Assembly: GCF_949769285.1 (NCBI RefSeq)
Contig: NZ_OX458331.1
Span: 1,488,001 to 1,552,000 of the forward strand
Source of the DNA: Anaerococcus sp. Marseille-Q7828
GTDB lineage: Bacteria; Bacillota; Clostridia; Tissierellales; Peptoniphilaceae
Length of the DNA stretch: 64,000 nt
Direction: 5' to 3'
How positions within the stretch are numbered: the first letter of the stretch is position 1; every line of letters begins with the position of its first letter. This document shows positions 18,791 to 26,965 of this stretch, one piece after another. The notes under the pieces were generated by a model, which had not been told where the DNA came from, did no database searches, and was given only the letters and a program-made list of their open reading frames with translations. A program made the position numbers and the translations under genes.

Positions 18791-19504
18791 ATGAATGAAA
18801 TAACAATTTTAATAATAGAAGATGAGAAAAAAATCTCTACAATAATGAAATCATATTTTGAAAAAGAAGGTTACAAAGTTCTCCAAGCCTTTGATGGCAT
18901 GGAAGGTCTAAAAGTTTTTGAAGAAAATAACATAGACCTAGTAATCCTAGATTTGATGCTACCAAAACTTCCTGGAGAAGAAGTAATCAAGGAGATTAGG
19001 AACAAATCTGAAATCCCAGTTATCATGGTATCTGCAAAGGTTGAAGAAAACAACCGTGTTGACGGACTAAGACTTGGTGCAGATGACTATGTAACAAAGC
19101 CATTCTCACCAAAAGAATTGGTAGAAAGAGTAAAGGCTGTCCTAAGAAGGATAGAAAAATATAATATTCCAAGAGCTGACATTATAAAAACCAATGACGG
19201 CAGACTTGAGATGGATCTTGAATACAACCGTATTTTTAAAGATGGTAAAGAGATCATGCTTACAAAAAATGAGTTTCAGATTCTTAAAACCCTATTTTCA
19301 AACCCAAACAAAATCTATTCCAGGGATGAAATTATTGAGCTGACATTTGGCTATGACTACGAGGCCTATGACAGAGCTATCGATACTCATATAAAAAATA
19401 TCAGGGCAAAAATAGAAGATAATCCAAAAAAACCAAACTATATAAAGACAATCTATGGTATGGGTTACAAATCAGGCGGAGTTGATGACTACATTAAAGA
19501 GTAA
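18791..19504 (+). CDS. OmpR/PhoB-family response regulator
   Basis: Receiver domain (about residues 1-118) with phosphoacceptor Asp54 (VILDLMLP), acidic pair Glu10/Asp11 and conserved Lys in VTKPFSP. It is joined to a winged-helix DNA-binding domain (about 130-230) ending in IRAKIEDNP and TIYGMGYK. The open frame begins 17 codons earlier, but MNEITILIIEDE is the natural start and has GAGGT ahead. The last 20 bases overlap the histidine kinase gene. Its regulon is unknown; the downstream S41-like gene in the same operon suggests an envelope function. Confidence 0.93.
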   Translation: MNEITILIIEDEKKISTIMKSYFEKEGYKVLQAFDGMEGLKVFEENNIDLVILDLMLPKLPGEEVIKEIRNKSEIPVIMVSAKVEENNRVDGLRLGADDYVTKPFSPKELVERVKAVLRRIEKYNIPRADIIKTNDGRLEMDLEYNRIFKDGKEIMLTKNEFQILKTLFSNPNKIYSRDEIIELTFGYDYEAYDRAIDTHIKNIRAKIEDNPKKPNYIKTIYGMGYKSGGVDDYIKE

Positions 19505-20807
19505 AATCATCAGAAACTTTATAGCAGGTATCCTAGCCTGCGTCCTTGTGTTTTCCATATTAGTGACCTTATTTGTCACTTTTAACTACAGAGAATTATT
19601 AAGTGATATACCTGACTATAGACCCAACGAAGTTAGTTTTTGGTTTAAAAACTATATCAAAGATCCAAATATTACTATAGACGAGATGTGGGACAATCTC
19701 GATGACCTTGCCAAAGATTTGGAAGTTGATATTAAGTATGAGGATAGCAACGGGAATACTTCCTATGAAGTTAATGGAAGAGATAAAAATAACACCTATC
19801 CCCTCTTGCACAAAAATATAAACTTAGTCAATTTGGATAGAAAGCAAAGATCGGGAACTCTTACAGTAACCTACAATGCTAACCCCGAGCCCATACACCA
19901 ACTTCAAAAGAACTTCTCTTCGGCTATTGTATACTCCCTACTAATATCGCTTGTCATAGGTATAATAATAAGCCTTATCCTATCGGATAATATATCTGAA
20001 CCAATAATGACAATAAGCGATGATGCAGTAAAGATTAAAAATGGCGATTATAATATAATTAATCAAAATACAGATATAGTAGAACTAGAAAACTTGCAAG
20101 ATAATATAACTTACCTATCAAAAAACTTAAAGAACCAAGAAGAAATCAGAAAACAATATGCCCAGGACATTTCCCACGAGCTTAGAACCCCTCTTACCAA
20201 CTTGCAGCTTTATATAGAAGCAATCAGAGATGGAGTTGTCGAGGCTGATGAAACAACCATGGACATATTACTTGAAGATGTAACAAGGCTTGAAGGTCTA
20301 GTTATAGGGCTTAAAAAGACTTTTGATGAAAATGTAAAGTATTTTGAGGTTAAAGATGAAGAGTTTGACTTATCCCTACTTATTAACCGCATCATTTATA
20401 CATTTATGCCAAATGCAAATAATAACCGAATCAATATTAATTCTCATATTGAAGATCAAATCGTAATTACATCTGATAAGGATAAGTTTACCCAAGTTAT
20501 ACAAAACCTTATATCAAATGCCATAAAGGCTATCGGCCAAGATGGTAATATTGATGTTTTCCTATCTGGCGACCCTAGTTTATTTGAAATCAAGGTAATT
20601 GATGATGGTGTAGGTATTGCAGAAGATAAGATTGATAGGATTTTTGAGAGGTTTTATCGTATAGAAGATGCTAGAAACACAAATGAAAATGGCCACGGCT
20701 TAGGTCTATCTATAACTAAAAATTTTGTGGAAGCTTTAGGAGGAAAAATCGAAGTTAACTCTGTTCTAAACCAAGGAACGACCTTTATTTTAACTTTTAA
20801 AAATTAA
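19485..20807 (+). CDS. Sensor histidine kinase (two membrane segments)
   Basis: Membrane kinase partner of the preceding regulator. One membrane segment lies at about residues 10-35. An extracytoplasmic sensor region of about 110 residues, without a recognisable family, follows. A second membrane segment lies at about 147-168, then HAMP-like linker, HisKA with His231 (DISHELRTPL) and HATPase with NLISNAIKA, DDGVGI and GHGLGLSI. I start at MTTLKSK, inside the regulator's last codons and with CGGAG upstream; the frame extends ten more codons without support. Length 440 aa. Confidence 0.92.
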   Translation: MTTLKSKIIRNFIAGILACVLVFSILVTLFVTFNYRELLSDIPDYRPNEVSFWFKNYIKDPNITIDEMWDNLDDLAKDLEVDIKYEDSNGNTSYEVNGRDKNNTYPLLHKNINLVNLDRKQRSGTLTVTYNANPEPIHQLQKNFSSAIVYSLLISLVIGIIISLILSDNISEPIMTISDDAVKIKNGDYNIINQNTDIVELENLQDNITYLSKNLKNQEEIRKQYAQDISHELRTPLTNLQLYIEAIRDGVVEADETTMDILLEDVTRLEGLVIGLKKTFDENVKYFEVKDEEFDLSLLINRIIYTFMPNANNNRININSHIEDQIVITSDKDKFTQVIQNLISNAIKAIGQDGNIDVFLSGDPSLFEIKVIDDGVGIAEDKIDRIFERFYRIEDARNTNENGHGLGLSITKNFVEALGGKIEVNSVLNQGTTFILTFKN

Positions 20808-20818
20808 AGCAGGATATT

Positions 20819-22198
20819 ATGTCAAGAGATACAAAAAGAAAATCAAGGCAAAAAAAAGACCTTGATAAGAAAAAATCCCCAAAAAATACAGAAAATATGA
20901 GTCCAGCAAGGAGAAAAAGAGTCGAAAAAAAGAGGAAACAAAGGCGTAGAAAATTCCTCATTCGTAGAATTGTCATATTGGCAATACTTCTTACAATCCT
21001 ATTTTTTGCAACAAAGGCAATTGTAAATAGTATTTATTCCTATAAGAAAATGGGATATCCAGCATTCCGTGACGAAGTTTTGGATAGTATAGGAAGCGAG
21101 GTTTTTGTAAGCCCATCTGAAAACAGGTCCCTATCAACTGCAGAAAAGATTACAGATTTTGACGACTTATATGATGTGATTTCAAAAAATTATGCCGTTG
21201 ATAAACTAAATACCAAAGATTTTCTAGAATTTTCTAACCAATACCAGAATTTCAGAAAAAAAATAGCTGCTTCTAAGACTGACCAAGACTATTACTCTAT
21301 ACTAAAACAGTACTTGGATGTCTTGGATGACACTAGGACCTTTGTAATTGATAAACAAACTTATGATAGTTTATTTGATTATTACAGGAACAAAGGCAAG
21401 TCTCCACAAAAAACAGTCTTAGAAAATCCACAAGCTGTAGATAGGTACAAGAGACTCTTGGAAAACGCAAATATTGATAAGCCTTCTATGCAAATAACCA
21501 AAGCTGAGAATAATGTTGCTACCATTACCTTAAAAGACTTTAGAGCAAATGAAGTTGATGGAGATATTAAAAAAATAACTGACTTCTTTAGAGATAATGG
21601 ACCTATTGGAACTATTATCTTGGATTTGTCAGACAACAATTCTATTGATGATACCTACTGGATAGAATTATCAAAGATCCTTATGGCAAATGACCACCAT
21701 GAGGATAATATGGTATTTTATAGGTCTAAACTTTTCCAGGATAGTCTTGCAAATTTCAAGGAAGATGAAAATAGCCCCTACAAAACAGCCTATGTAAAAA
21801 ACGATTCATCAAAATATCCAGATGAAATTGACCTTATAGATCCTAACCAATACCTATATTATGATCAGCTAAGCCTTGATATTAAAAGAAATATAGAATA
21901 TGCGGTGAGGAAAATATATGTTTTGACCAATGAAAATACTGCTAATGAAGCTATCAAATTTGCTAGAGTATTGCAAACAAATGGTGCTTATATTGTAAAA
22001 AACGCCCTAGAATCTGCTAGAACTCATAAGGATGTCATCTACAATGCCCCTAGCAATTTATATATATTGGAACACTCAGGTCTTATTGTTTCAATAAACT
22101 CATCCTTTAGCAAGAACGAAGAAAATTTATATTTAGAATATGATCAAAAAATCAATTCCAAAGAGCCAATTAATTCAATGCTCAATATACTAAGATAA
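20819..22198 (+). CDS. Membrane-anchored S41-peptidase-like protein, probably inactive
   Basis: I recognise this only by fold-level resemblance. A very basic cytoplasmic N-terminus (residues 1-48, many K/R) precedes one membrane segment (about 48-70). The outer part resembles C-terminal processing peptidases (S41): a helical region, then GTIILDLSDNNSIDD and VYVLTNENTANEA. In active enzymes the segment after VLxNxxTA carries the catalytic serine; here Asn376 is at that position, and the GK-type lysine motif is not evident. That suggests a non-catalytic scaffold or sensor. It lies 11 bases after the kinase gene with an AGGATA ribosome site, so it is cotranscribed, and ends at a strong terminator. 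Confidence 0.6.
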   Translation: MSRDTKRKSRQKKDLDKKKSPKNTENMSPARRKRVEKKRKQRRRKFLIRRIVILAILLTILFFATKAIVNSIYSYKKMGYPAFRDEVLDSIGSEVFVSPSENRSLSTAEKITDFDDLYDVISKNYAVDKLNTKDFLEFSNQYQNFRKKIAASKTDQDYYSILKQYLDVLDDTRTFVIDKQTYDSLFDYYRNKGKSPQKTVLENPQAVDRYKRLLENANIDKPSMQITKAENNVATITLKDFRANEVDGDIKKITDFFRDNGPIGTIILDLSDNNSIDDTYWIELSKILMANDHHEDNMVFYRSKLFQDSLANFKEDENSPYKTAYVKNDSSKYPDEIDLIDPNQYLYYDQLSLDIKRNIEYAVRKIYVLTNENTANEAIKFARVLQTNGAYIVKNALESARTHKDVIYNAPSNLYILEHSGLIVSINSSFSKNEENLYLEYDQKINSKEPINSMLNILR

Positions 22199-22226
22199 GC
22201 TCCCCATTTTTTTAGGAGCTTATTTT
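22194..22226. terminator. Bidirectional terminator between S41-like gene and thyX
   Basis: Nine-bp stem ATAAGCTCC/GGAGCTTAT with an 11-base T-rich loop, followed by TTTTTT on the plus strand. It lies in the gap between convergent genes. Confidence 0.75.
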
Positions 22227-22985
22227 TTATAGATTATTGTAGATTTCTCTAACCTCTTTTATCTTACCACAAGTCATTTTACCTTCTGGACAAGGACCAT
22301 TTACGCAGGATGGACCAGCATTTTTAAATAAAGTAGGATATATTTCTTTACATATTTTTACCATCTCTAAGGCCATCTCTCTTATCTCCCATTGAGCCCT
22401 GTTGCAACATCTCAGAGAAAAGAAATGAAGCAAGTTTCTAGCATTCATAGTAAAAACTATTTTTGTTTCACAAGCATTTGGAAATACATATCTAGCATCT
22501 TCTATTGATTTTTTCTCTGCCTTTGACTTAGCTTCCTTTTCATTAAGCCCATCTGATATATTCTCCTCATAATATTTATCAAATAGTGATTCTGATATCT
22601 TTAGGTAAGCTTCTTTGGAATTTTCCATGGCCTTTTCATATATTTCTAGGGCCTTACTGTCCTCTTTTATAGCGGGTGGAATTATGTATTCAAAATTTTC
22701 TAGCTTTACATATCTCTGTGATTGTTGGGAGTATGATGCAAGCCTATGCCTAACTAATTGGTGGGTAAGTGTTCTTGAAACTCCTTCAACAGCAAATGTA
22801 AAGCTAACGTGCTCAATTGGTGACATGTGTCCCATATCCATTAGCATTGTTATGTATTTTTCTATAGCTTTATCATCTAATTTTTCTTTTATTTCATCTA
22901 CTCCAACTTTGGAATAGCAAAGTTTTCCAGCTTGGGCTATGGTTTCTTCTGCATTTTTGGTGTAATTTATCAATTCAACTCTCAT
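22227..22985 (-). CDS. thyX: Flavin-dependent thymidylate synthase ThyX
   Basis: Makes dTMP from dUMP using methylene-tetrahydrofolate and reduced FAD. The ThyX motif RHRxxSxxxxSxRY is intact at residues 79-92 ([14 protein letters not shown]). Further conserved pieces are [14 protein letters not shown] and [21 protein letters not shown]. The start MRVELIN has AAGGAGG six bases upstream; the frame opens five codons earlier at a TTG. With 252 aa it is of usual size. The C-terminus carries a short Cys-containing extension ([15 protein letters not shown]) seen in several clostridial ThyX proteins. Confidence 0.96.
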   Translation of the reverse strand: MRVELINYTKNAEETIAQAGKLCYSKVGVDEIKEKLDDKAIEKYITMLMDMGHMSPIEHVSFTFAVEGVSRTLTHQLVRHRLASYSQQSQRYVKLENFEYIIPPAIKEDSKALEIYEKAMENSKEAYLKISESLFDKYYEENISDGLNEKEAKSKAEKKSIEDARYVFPNACETKIVFTMNARNLLHFFSLRCCNRAQWEIREMALEMVKICKEIYPTLFKNAGPSCVNGPCPEGKMTCGKIKEVREIYNNL

Positions 22986-23011
22986 TCTATCCTCCTTCAA
23001 TTATATTAACA

Positions 23012-23040
23012 CAAAAAAAAGAGAAAGGCTAAGCCTTTCC
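23012..23040 (-). terminator. Terminator of the Ala-rich membrane protein gene
   Basis: Stem GAAAGGCT/AGCCTTTC with a one-base centre (effective loop larger) followed on the minus strand by a run of eight T. Confidence 0.75.
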
Positions 23041-23054
23041 CCTTAAAAAAATTA

Positions 23055-24248
23055 TTATCTAATTGTTTCTTTTCTTACAAGCTCTTTTGCTTTTTGTTCA
23101 CCCATTTGGCCACCCCATGCTGATAGTGCAAGAGCTGCAATTAGGCCAAGGAATGTGATTACTGAACTAGCTGATGCTTTTTTGGATGCTTCATCTGCAC
23201 CTTCTTTTGCATTTTCAACTGTTTCGTCTACTTTGTTTTCAGCTTCTGTTGCATAGTTGTCAATTTGTGTTGACGCATCGTTTAGGGCTGTTTGAGCTTG
23301 CTTGTTAGCTTCAACTAAGCCATTGTAAATATTATCAGTTACTTCTTCTGCTTCTTCTTGTGTTAGATCAGAGTTTTGTGCCACTGCATTTGCAATTGCA
23401 TCTCTATCAGCAGAATCAGCTATTGTATTAGCCTTATCTTGAAGTGATTTTGTTAAATCAGAAATGATATTTTTTGCATTTTCTGGGTTTAGTGCAATAT
23501 CTTTAACTGCTTGACCAATCTCATCTTTTGATTCTTCAAGTTGATTGTTTAGATATTCTGGTTGTAATTCTTCAATATCTGTATCGCTTAGATATTTTTC
23601 AACATTTTCTTGTAGTTCTTTTGTGTCTACTTCACCAATTGCATCTCCAGCTTTTTCTACACCAGCACTTACTGCATCGCCTGTAGCTGAAATTGTTGAT
23701 CCTGCTACATTTCCTGCAACGTTAGCTGCTGTATTTGCTGCAGTTCCTGCTACATTTGCTGCTGCTCCTAGTACTTGACCGATAGCATTTATTACAAATG
23801 TTAGTAATAGAAGTAGTGTAACTGCCCAAGTAATAGCACCGTGCAATTTACCTGTTGATCTTGCTGAATAACCTGCAACAAATCCACCTGCTAAAAATGA
23901 TAGGATTAGAGTGATAGCAGTCCAAATACCTGTTCCAACTCCAACACCTGATAGTGGATCACTAGTTGTTGGTGAGAATAGGCCAAATCCTAAGGCAGCT
24001 GTAAGTAAGCTTAGTGTAGCAAAGCAAGCTGCTGCTGTTACCGCTCCAGCTAGTATTGATGCCCAAGAAAGGTTGTTGCCAGCTGGTATAGCGCTTGTTG
24101 CTTGTTCATATACTGGAACACCTGGTCTTTGCTTTCTTTCTCTCTCGCTTCTGCGTGGAGCTCTATTAGTATTCCTGCTAGATCTTTCAACATTTTTCTC
24201 TGTTTCAAAAATTTCTTTTTTTGAATCATTATTATTTTTTTCAGTCAT
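23055..24248 (-). CDS. Ala-rich membrane protein with long helical soluble region
   Basis: Not firmly assigned. A charged N-terminal tail (about residues 1-45, rich in N, R, E) precedes four hydrophobic segments between about 55 and 180, with SWASILAGAVTAA and GGFVAGYSARSTGKLHGAITW, which resemble the so-called PhnA-like/YrzE-type membrane proteins. A tail rich in Ala, Asn, Asp and Glu (about 185-355) is predicted to be largely helical, with repeated NVAG, DKAN and AxxA patterns. One more membrane segment lies near 365-385, then a short basic end. Both ends of the helical region would be membrane-tethered. AAAAGGAGGAATC precedes the ATG. It is monocistronic with its own terminator. Confidence 0.75.
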   Translation of the reverse strand: MTEKNNNDSKKEIFETEKNVERSSRNTNRAPRRSERERKQRPGVPVYEQATSAIPAGNNLSWASILAGAVTAAACFATLSLLTAALGFGLFSPTTSDPLSGVGVGTGIWTAITLILSFLAGGFVAGYSARSTGKLHGAITWAVTLLLLLTFVINAIGQVLGAAANVAGTAANTAANVAGNVAGSTISATGDAVSAGVEKAGDAIGEVDTKELQENVEKYLSDTDIEELQPEYLNNQLEESKDEIGQAVKDIALNPENAKNIISDLTKSLQDKANTIADSADRDAIANAVAQNSDLTQEEAEEVTDNIYNGLVEANKQAQTALNDASTQIDNYATEAENKVDETVENAKEGADEASKKASASSVITFLGLIAALALSAWGGQMGEQKAKELVRKETIR

Positions 24249-24356
24249 GATTCCTCCTTTTATAATAACAATAAAATATAATTTTGTTACTAATTATATT
24301 CTACCCATTCACTAGGTTTTTAAACTTTTTTGGAAGAAATAATAATATTATTAAAA

Positions 24357-25280
24357 TTATTGGCTGATATTAGCCTTGATATCTTGGGCTCTTTCAATCT
24401 CTCTTACCATGTCTCTGCCCTTAATCATTTTCTTGATATTCTTTACATCTAGGATAATAACATCATGCTTTAAAAGCTCATCCTTGCTCTTATCATCAAG
24501 GTAAGATGAATGGATTATTAATACAGGAGTTATTCCTTCTATGAGTCCTTCGTATTGCTTGACCAAATCATCAATAAATTCCTTATCCACAGTTTTTTCG
24601 TATTCATAATTTTTGATATCTATGGCATATTTCTTTTTATTTTTTCTGGCAAATAATTCAAAATCGTGGCTTCTTTGGTATTTGTCTTGATAGTCTTCTA
24701 TGTGGTAGCCACAATTCTTAAAGGCTGTTTTGATAAGTTTTTGAGAGTTATAGTCAAATTGGATTTTCTTTAGAGCCCTAAGTAAATCAGTTGGATTAAT
24801 CTTAAAGAATCCACGATACTCTGTCTCCTTGTCATTTCTTTGTATGTCAAAGCCTAGCAAAGTATCGTCAATGATATTGAAATTCCCATGAGCAATAGCA
24901 TTTCTTATATGTCTTAACAAAGCCATAGTTTTTGTCTCTCCAGGAGATATGGTCATAATAATTTTATATTCTTTGGGACATACTTCTTTTAGAAAGGGCT
25001 TTATGATCTTTTCATCAATTGTTTCTGTAAATAAAACATCCTCATCTTCTAAATTCATAGCCTTCATTATTTCTAAGAAAATATAATTGTCGTATTGGGG
25101 ATTTAATAAAAGTTCGTTCTTTTTTGATTGCTCTGACTTTATATTTGGCACATACCAGAGCAAATAGTAGATTGCTTCTGTTAAATCAGGGCTTATTTCA
25201 ATAGGGATTTCTCCATGGTCTATAGTATATGGTGTTTTCTTCTTGCAAGAATCAAATTCAAATTTATCTGTAAGTTCCAT
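24357..25280 (-). CDS. HEPN plus PD-(D/E)xK-like nuclease protein
   Basis: Two domains can be read. The N-terminal half is helical with an R-x4-H motif (RNAIAH, Arg126 and His131, followed by GNF), the RNase signature of HEPN domains and closest in look to pEK499_p136-type HEPNs. The C-terminal half has the order of a restriction-endonuclease fold: Asp206 (HDFELF), then Asp221-x-Lys223 on the next strand (AIDIKN) and a later Q242, as in Mrr-like enzymes. The start lies inside the last 17 bases of the macro-domain gene with AGGATGA ahead, so the pair is translationally coupled. Possible role: RNA- or DNA-cleaving effector controlled by the macro protein; this is inference. Confidence 0.65.
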   Translation of the reverse strand: MELTDKFEFDSCKKKTPYTIDHGEIPIEISPDLTEAIYYLLWYVPNIKSEQSKKNELLLNPQYDNYIFLEIMKAMNLEDEDVLFTETIDEKIIKPFLKEVCPKEYKIIMTISPGETKTMALLRHIRNAIAHGNFNIIDDTLLGFDIQRNDKETEYRGFFKINPTDLLRALKKIQFDYNSQKLIKTAFKNCGYHIEDYQDKYQRSHDFELFARKNKKKYAIDIKNYEYEKTVDKEFIDDLVKQYEGLIEGITPVLIIHSSYLDDKSKDELLKHDVIILDVKNIKKMIKGRDMVREIERAQDIKANISQ

Positions 25281-25767
25281 TATTCATCCTATCTATTACT
25301 TCCTTATCAACTATAGTAAGGTAAACGTCCATATCATTTTCTTTTAGAAAATTTTCAATTGTCTCTTTTGCTATTTCAAAAGCTTTGATTTTGGGAAATC
25401 CATAAATCCCAGCAGATATCAAAGGAAAAGCAAGCGATGAAACATAATTTTTCTTAGCAAGAATTAAGGAATTTTTGTAAGAATTTTCCAATAGCCTTAC
25501 AGATTCCTCGTCATTATTTGGATTATACACTGGACCAGCCGTGTGGATTATATATTTCGCCTTTAGATTAAATCCATCTGTTATGACAGCACCTCCTGTA
25601 TTTATTGGTGCTAGGTCATCGCATGCCTTAGTAAGCTTATCAGCTCCTGCAGCTCTAAAGATGGCTCCACAAACTCCACAACCCATTTTAAGTCCAGTAT
25701 TTGCCGCATTTACTATAGCATCTACATTCATACTTGCTATATCTTCATTAACTATCTTAAAACTCAT
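25264..25767 (-). CDS. Macro-domain protein (ADP-ribose binding/hydrolase)
   Basis: A single macro domain fills all 167 residues. Seen are IVNEDIASMNVDAIVNAANTGL, the phosphate-binding loop GCGVCGAIFRAAG (usually GGGVxGAI), HTAGP and FPLISAGIYGFP. Such domains bind or remove ADP-ribose from proteins, nucleic acids or O-acetyl-ADP-ribose. The replacement of a loop glycine by cysteine, giving CGVC, is found in a subset of family members as far as I recall. GAGG precedes the ATG. It is followed, with overlap, by the HEPN/nuclease gene and preceded on the same strand by the transglutaminase-like lipoprotein 53 bases away. Confidence 0.9.
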   Translation of the reverse strand: MSFKIVNEDIASMNVDAIVNAANTGLKMGCGVCGAIFRAAGADKLTKACDDLAPINTGGAVITDGFNLKAKYIIHTAGPVYNPNNDEESVRLLENSYKNSLILAKKNYVSSLAFPLISAGIYGFPKIKAFEIAKETIENFLKENDMDVYLTIVDKEVIDRMNNGTYR

Positions 25768-25820
25768 CTATACCTCTAATAAAATTTGTCCATCCCTGCC
25801 CACTTGTTATGGGTTTACAA

Positions 25821-26837
25821 TCATCTTATATACTCCTCAATGTCCTTGTAGAATTTGCTCACATAGTAGTCAACAAATTCATACTTTGACCTATCAAAAT
25901 AATAGTAATAGTAATCGCTGCCATTGGCAACCATGCCTGTTACATCGACATAGGACCATGTATCATCAAGCATTATTACATTCCACTGGTGTTCTCCAGA
26001 GTAGTCATCAGGTCTATTAGGATCTTCTGTATTTCCTGTAACTGAATAGCAAGGAATTCCTACCTCTTGGCAGAGTCTTGTAAAGCTTTGGGCAAAACCA
26101 GAACATTGGCTTAATCCCTTTACCAAGGCTCCGTACATATTGTTTTCTATGATATTATCCTTATCTCCGTGGTATTGGTAGTCGTTATTTTCGGCTAACC
26201 AGAGCGCAAAATAATATGCCTTATCATAGTCATTGTCGTAATTTTCGTTTGCATAGTCGACTAGAACCTTGATTTGACTTTCTACTGCCTTTTCTTCATC
26301 TGGATTTAGATAGGTTTTGGTGTTCTCCTCAATGACATATCTAGGTTTTAAAGAGAAAGTCCTTTCATCAAACCAGTAATTATAGTAAATATAGGGTTCA
26401 ATTTTACCCTTTGAATAAAATGGGCTTAGCAAAAATAGGTCTGTAGCAAAGTCCATCTTGTCATCAAAATCATTTTCGATCTTTACATTTGGATCCTTTA
26501 AAGCTTCTGTTAGGATTCTACTTACATGAAAAGTCTGATTTACATCATCATAATATTCAACCATCATCACAGCGTACTTGTCCTGAGTTCTTAGGTCTCT
26601 AAACCTATCTTCAAGCAAAAAACCCGGCTTTATTATTTCATAATCTAATGACTTTGCCTTAAATGGTGGTTCTTTAAGAATAGGACTTTTGGGCTTTTTA
26701 TCATCCAAAGATACCTTGCTTTCATCAATCATCCTATCTTCGCTCAATGTATCAATAGGTGGAACACCACCCTCCTTAGATTTGTTGGTGCATGAAGATA
26801 GTATTAAACATATTAAAATATAAATAATTTTTTTCAT
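25821..26837 (-). CDS. Transglutaminase-like lipoprotein
   Basis: Surface lipoprotein with signal peptide and lipobox LSSC (Cys16). A flexible linker and an N-terminal region of about 150 residues without recognised family follow. The C-terminal domain is a transglutaminase/protease core with Cys245 (GLSQCSGFA), His283 (GEHQWNV) and Asp298 (YVDVTG) in the expected order and spacing, so it should be an active cysteine protease or transpeptidase-like enzyme. An Asp/Tyr-rich segment (SDYYYYYFDRS) is near the end. Such proteins in Firmicutes are linked with cell-wall or surface protein processing. The ATG starts 129 bases from the divergent glycerate kinase gene. Confidence 0.88.
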   Translation of the reverse strand: MKKIIYILICLILSSCTNKSKEGGVPPIDTLSEDRMIDESKVSLDDKKPKSPILKEPPFKAKSLDYEIIKPGFLLEDRFRDLRTQDKYAVMMVEYYDDVNQTFHVSRILTEALKDPNVKIENDFDDKMDFATDLFLLSPFYSKGKIEPYIYYNYWFDERTFSLKPRYVIEENTKTYLNPDEEKAVESQIKVLVDYANENYDNDYDKAYYFALWLAENNDYQYHGDKDNIIENNMYGALVKGLSQCSGFAQSFTRLCQEVGIPCYSVTGNTEDPNRPDDYSGEHQWNVIMLDDTWSYVDVTGMVANGSDYYYYYFDRSKYEFVDYYVSKFYKDIEEYIR

Positions 26838-26965
26838 ATTATCCCTCGAAATCTCTGTATTAGTATTTTACCACATTTAAGCAAAATTCTTAGACCATGA
26901 TAAATTATATCATTTAATTTACAAAAACGTTTTTCTAGTTTAAAATTATATAAAGGAGGTGACCT

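Noticed and set aside
24357-25767. DarTG or HEPN-MNT toxin-antitoxin system
   Set aside because: No DarT-like ADP-ribosyltransferase and no MNT nucleotidyltransferase is encoded here; only the macro and HEPN motifs are shared.
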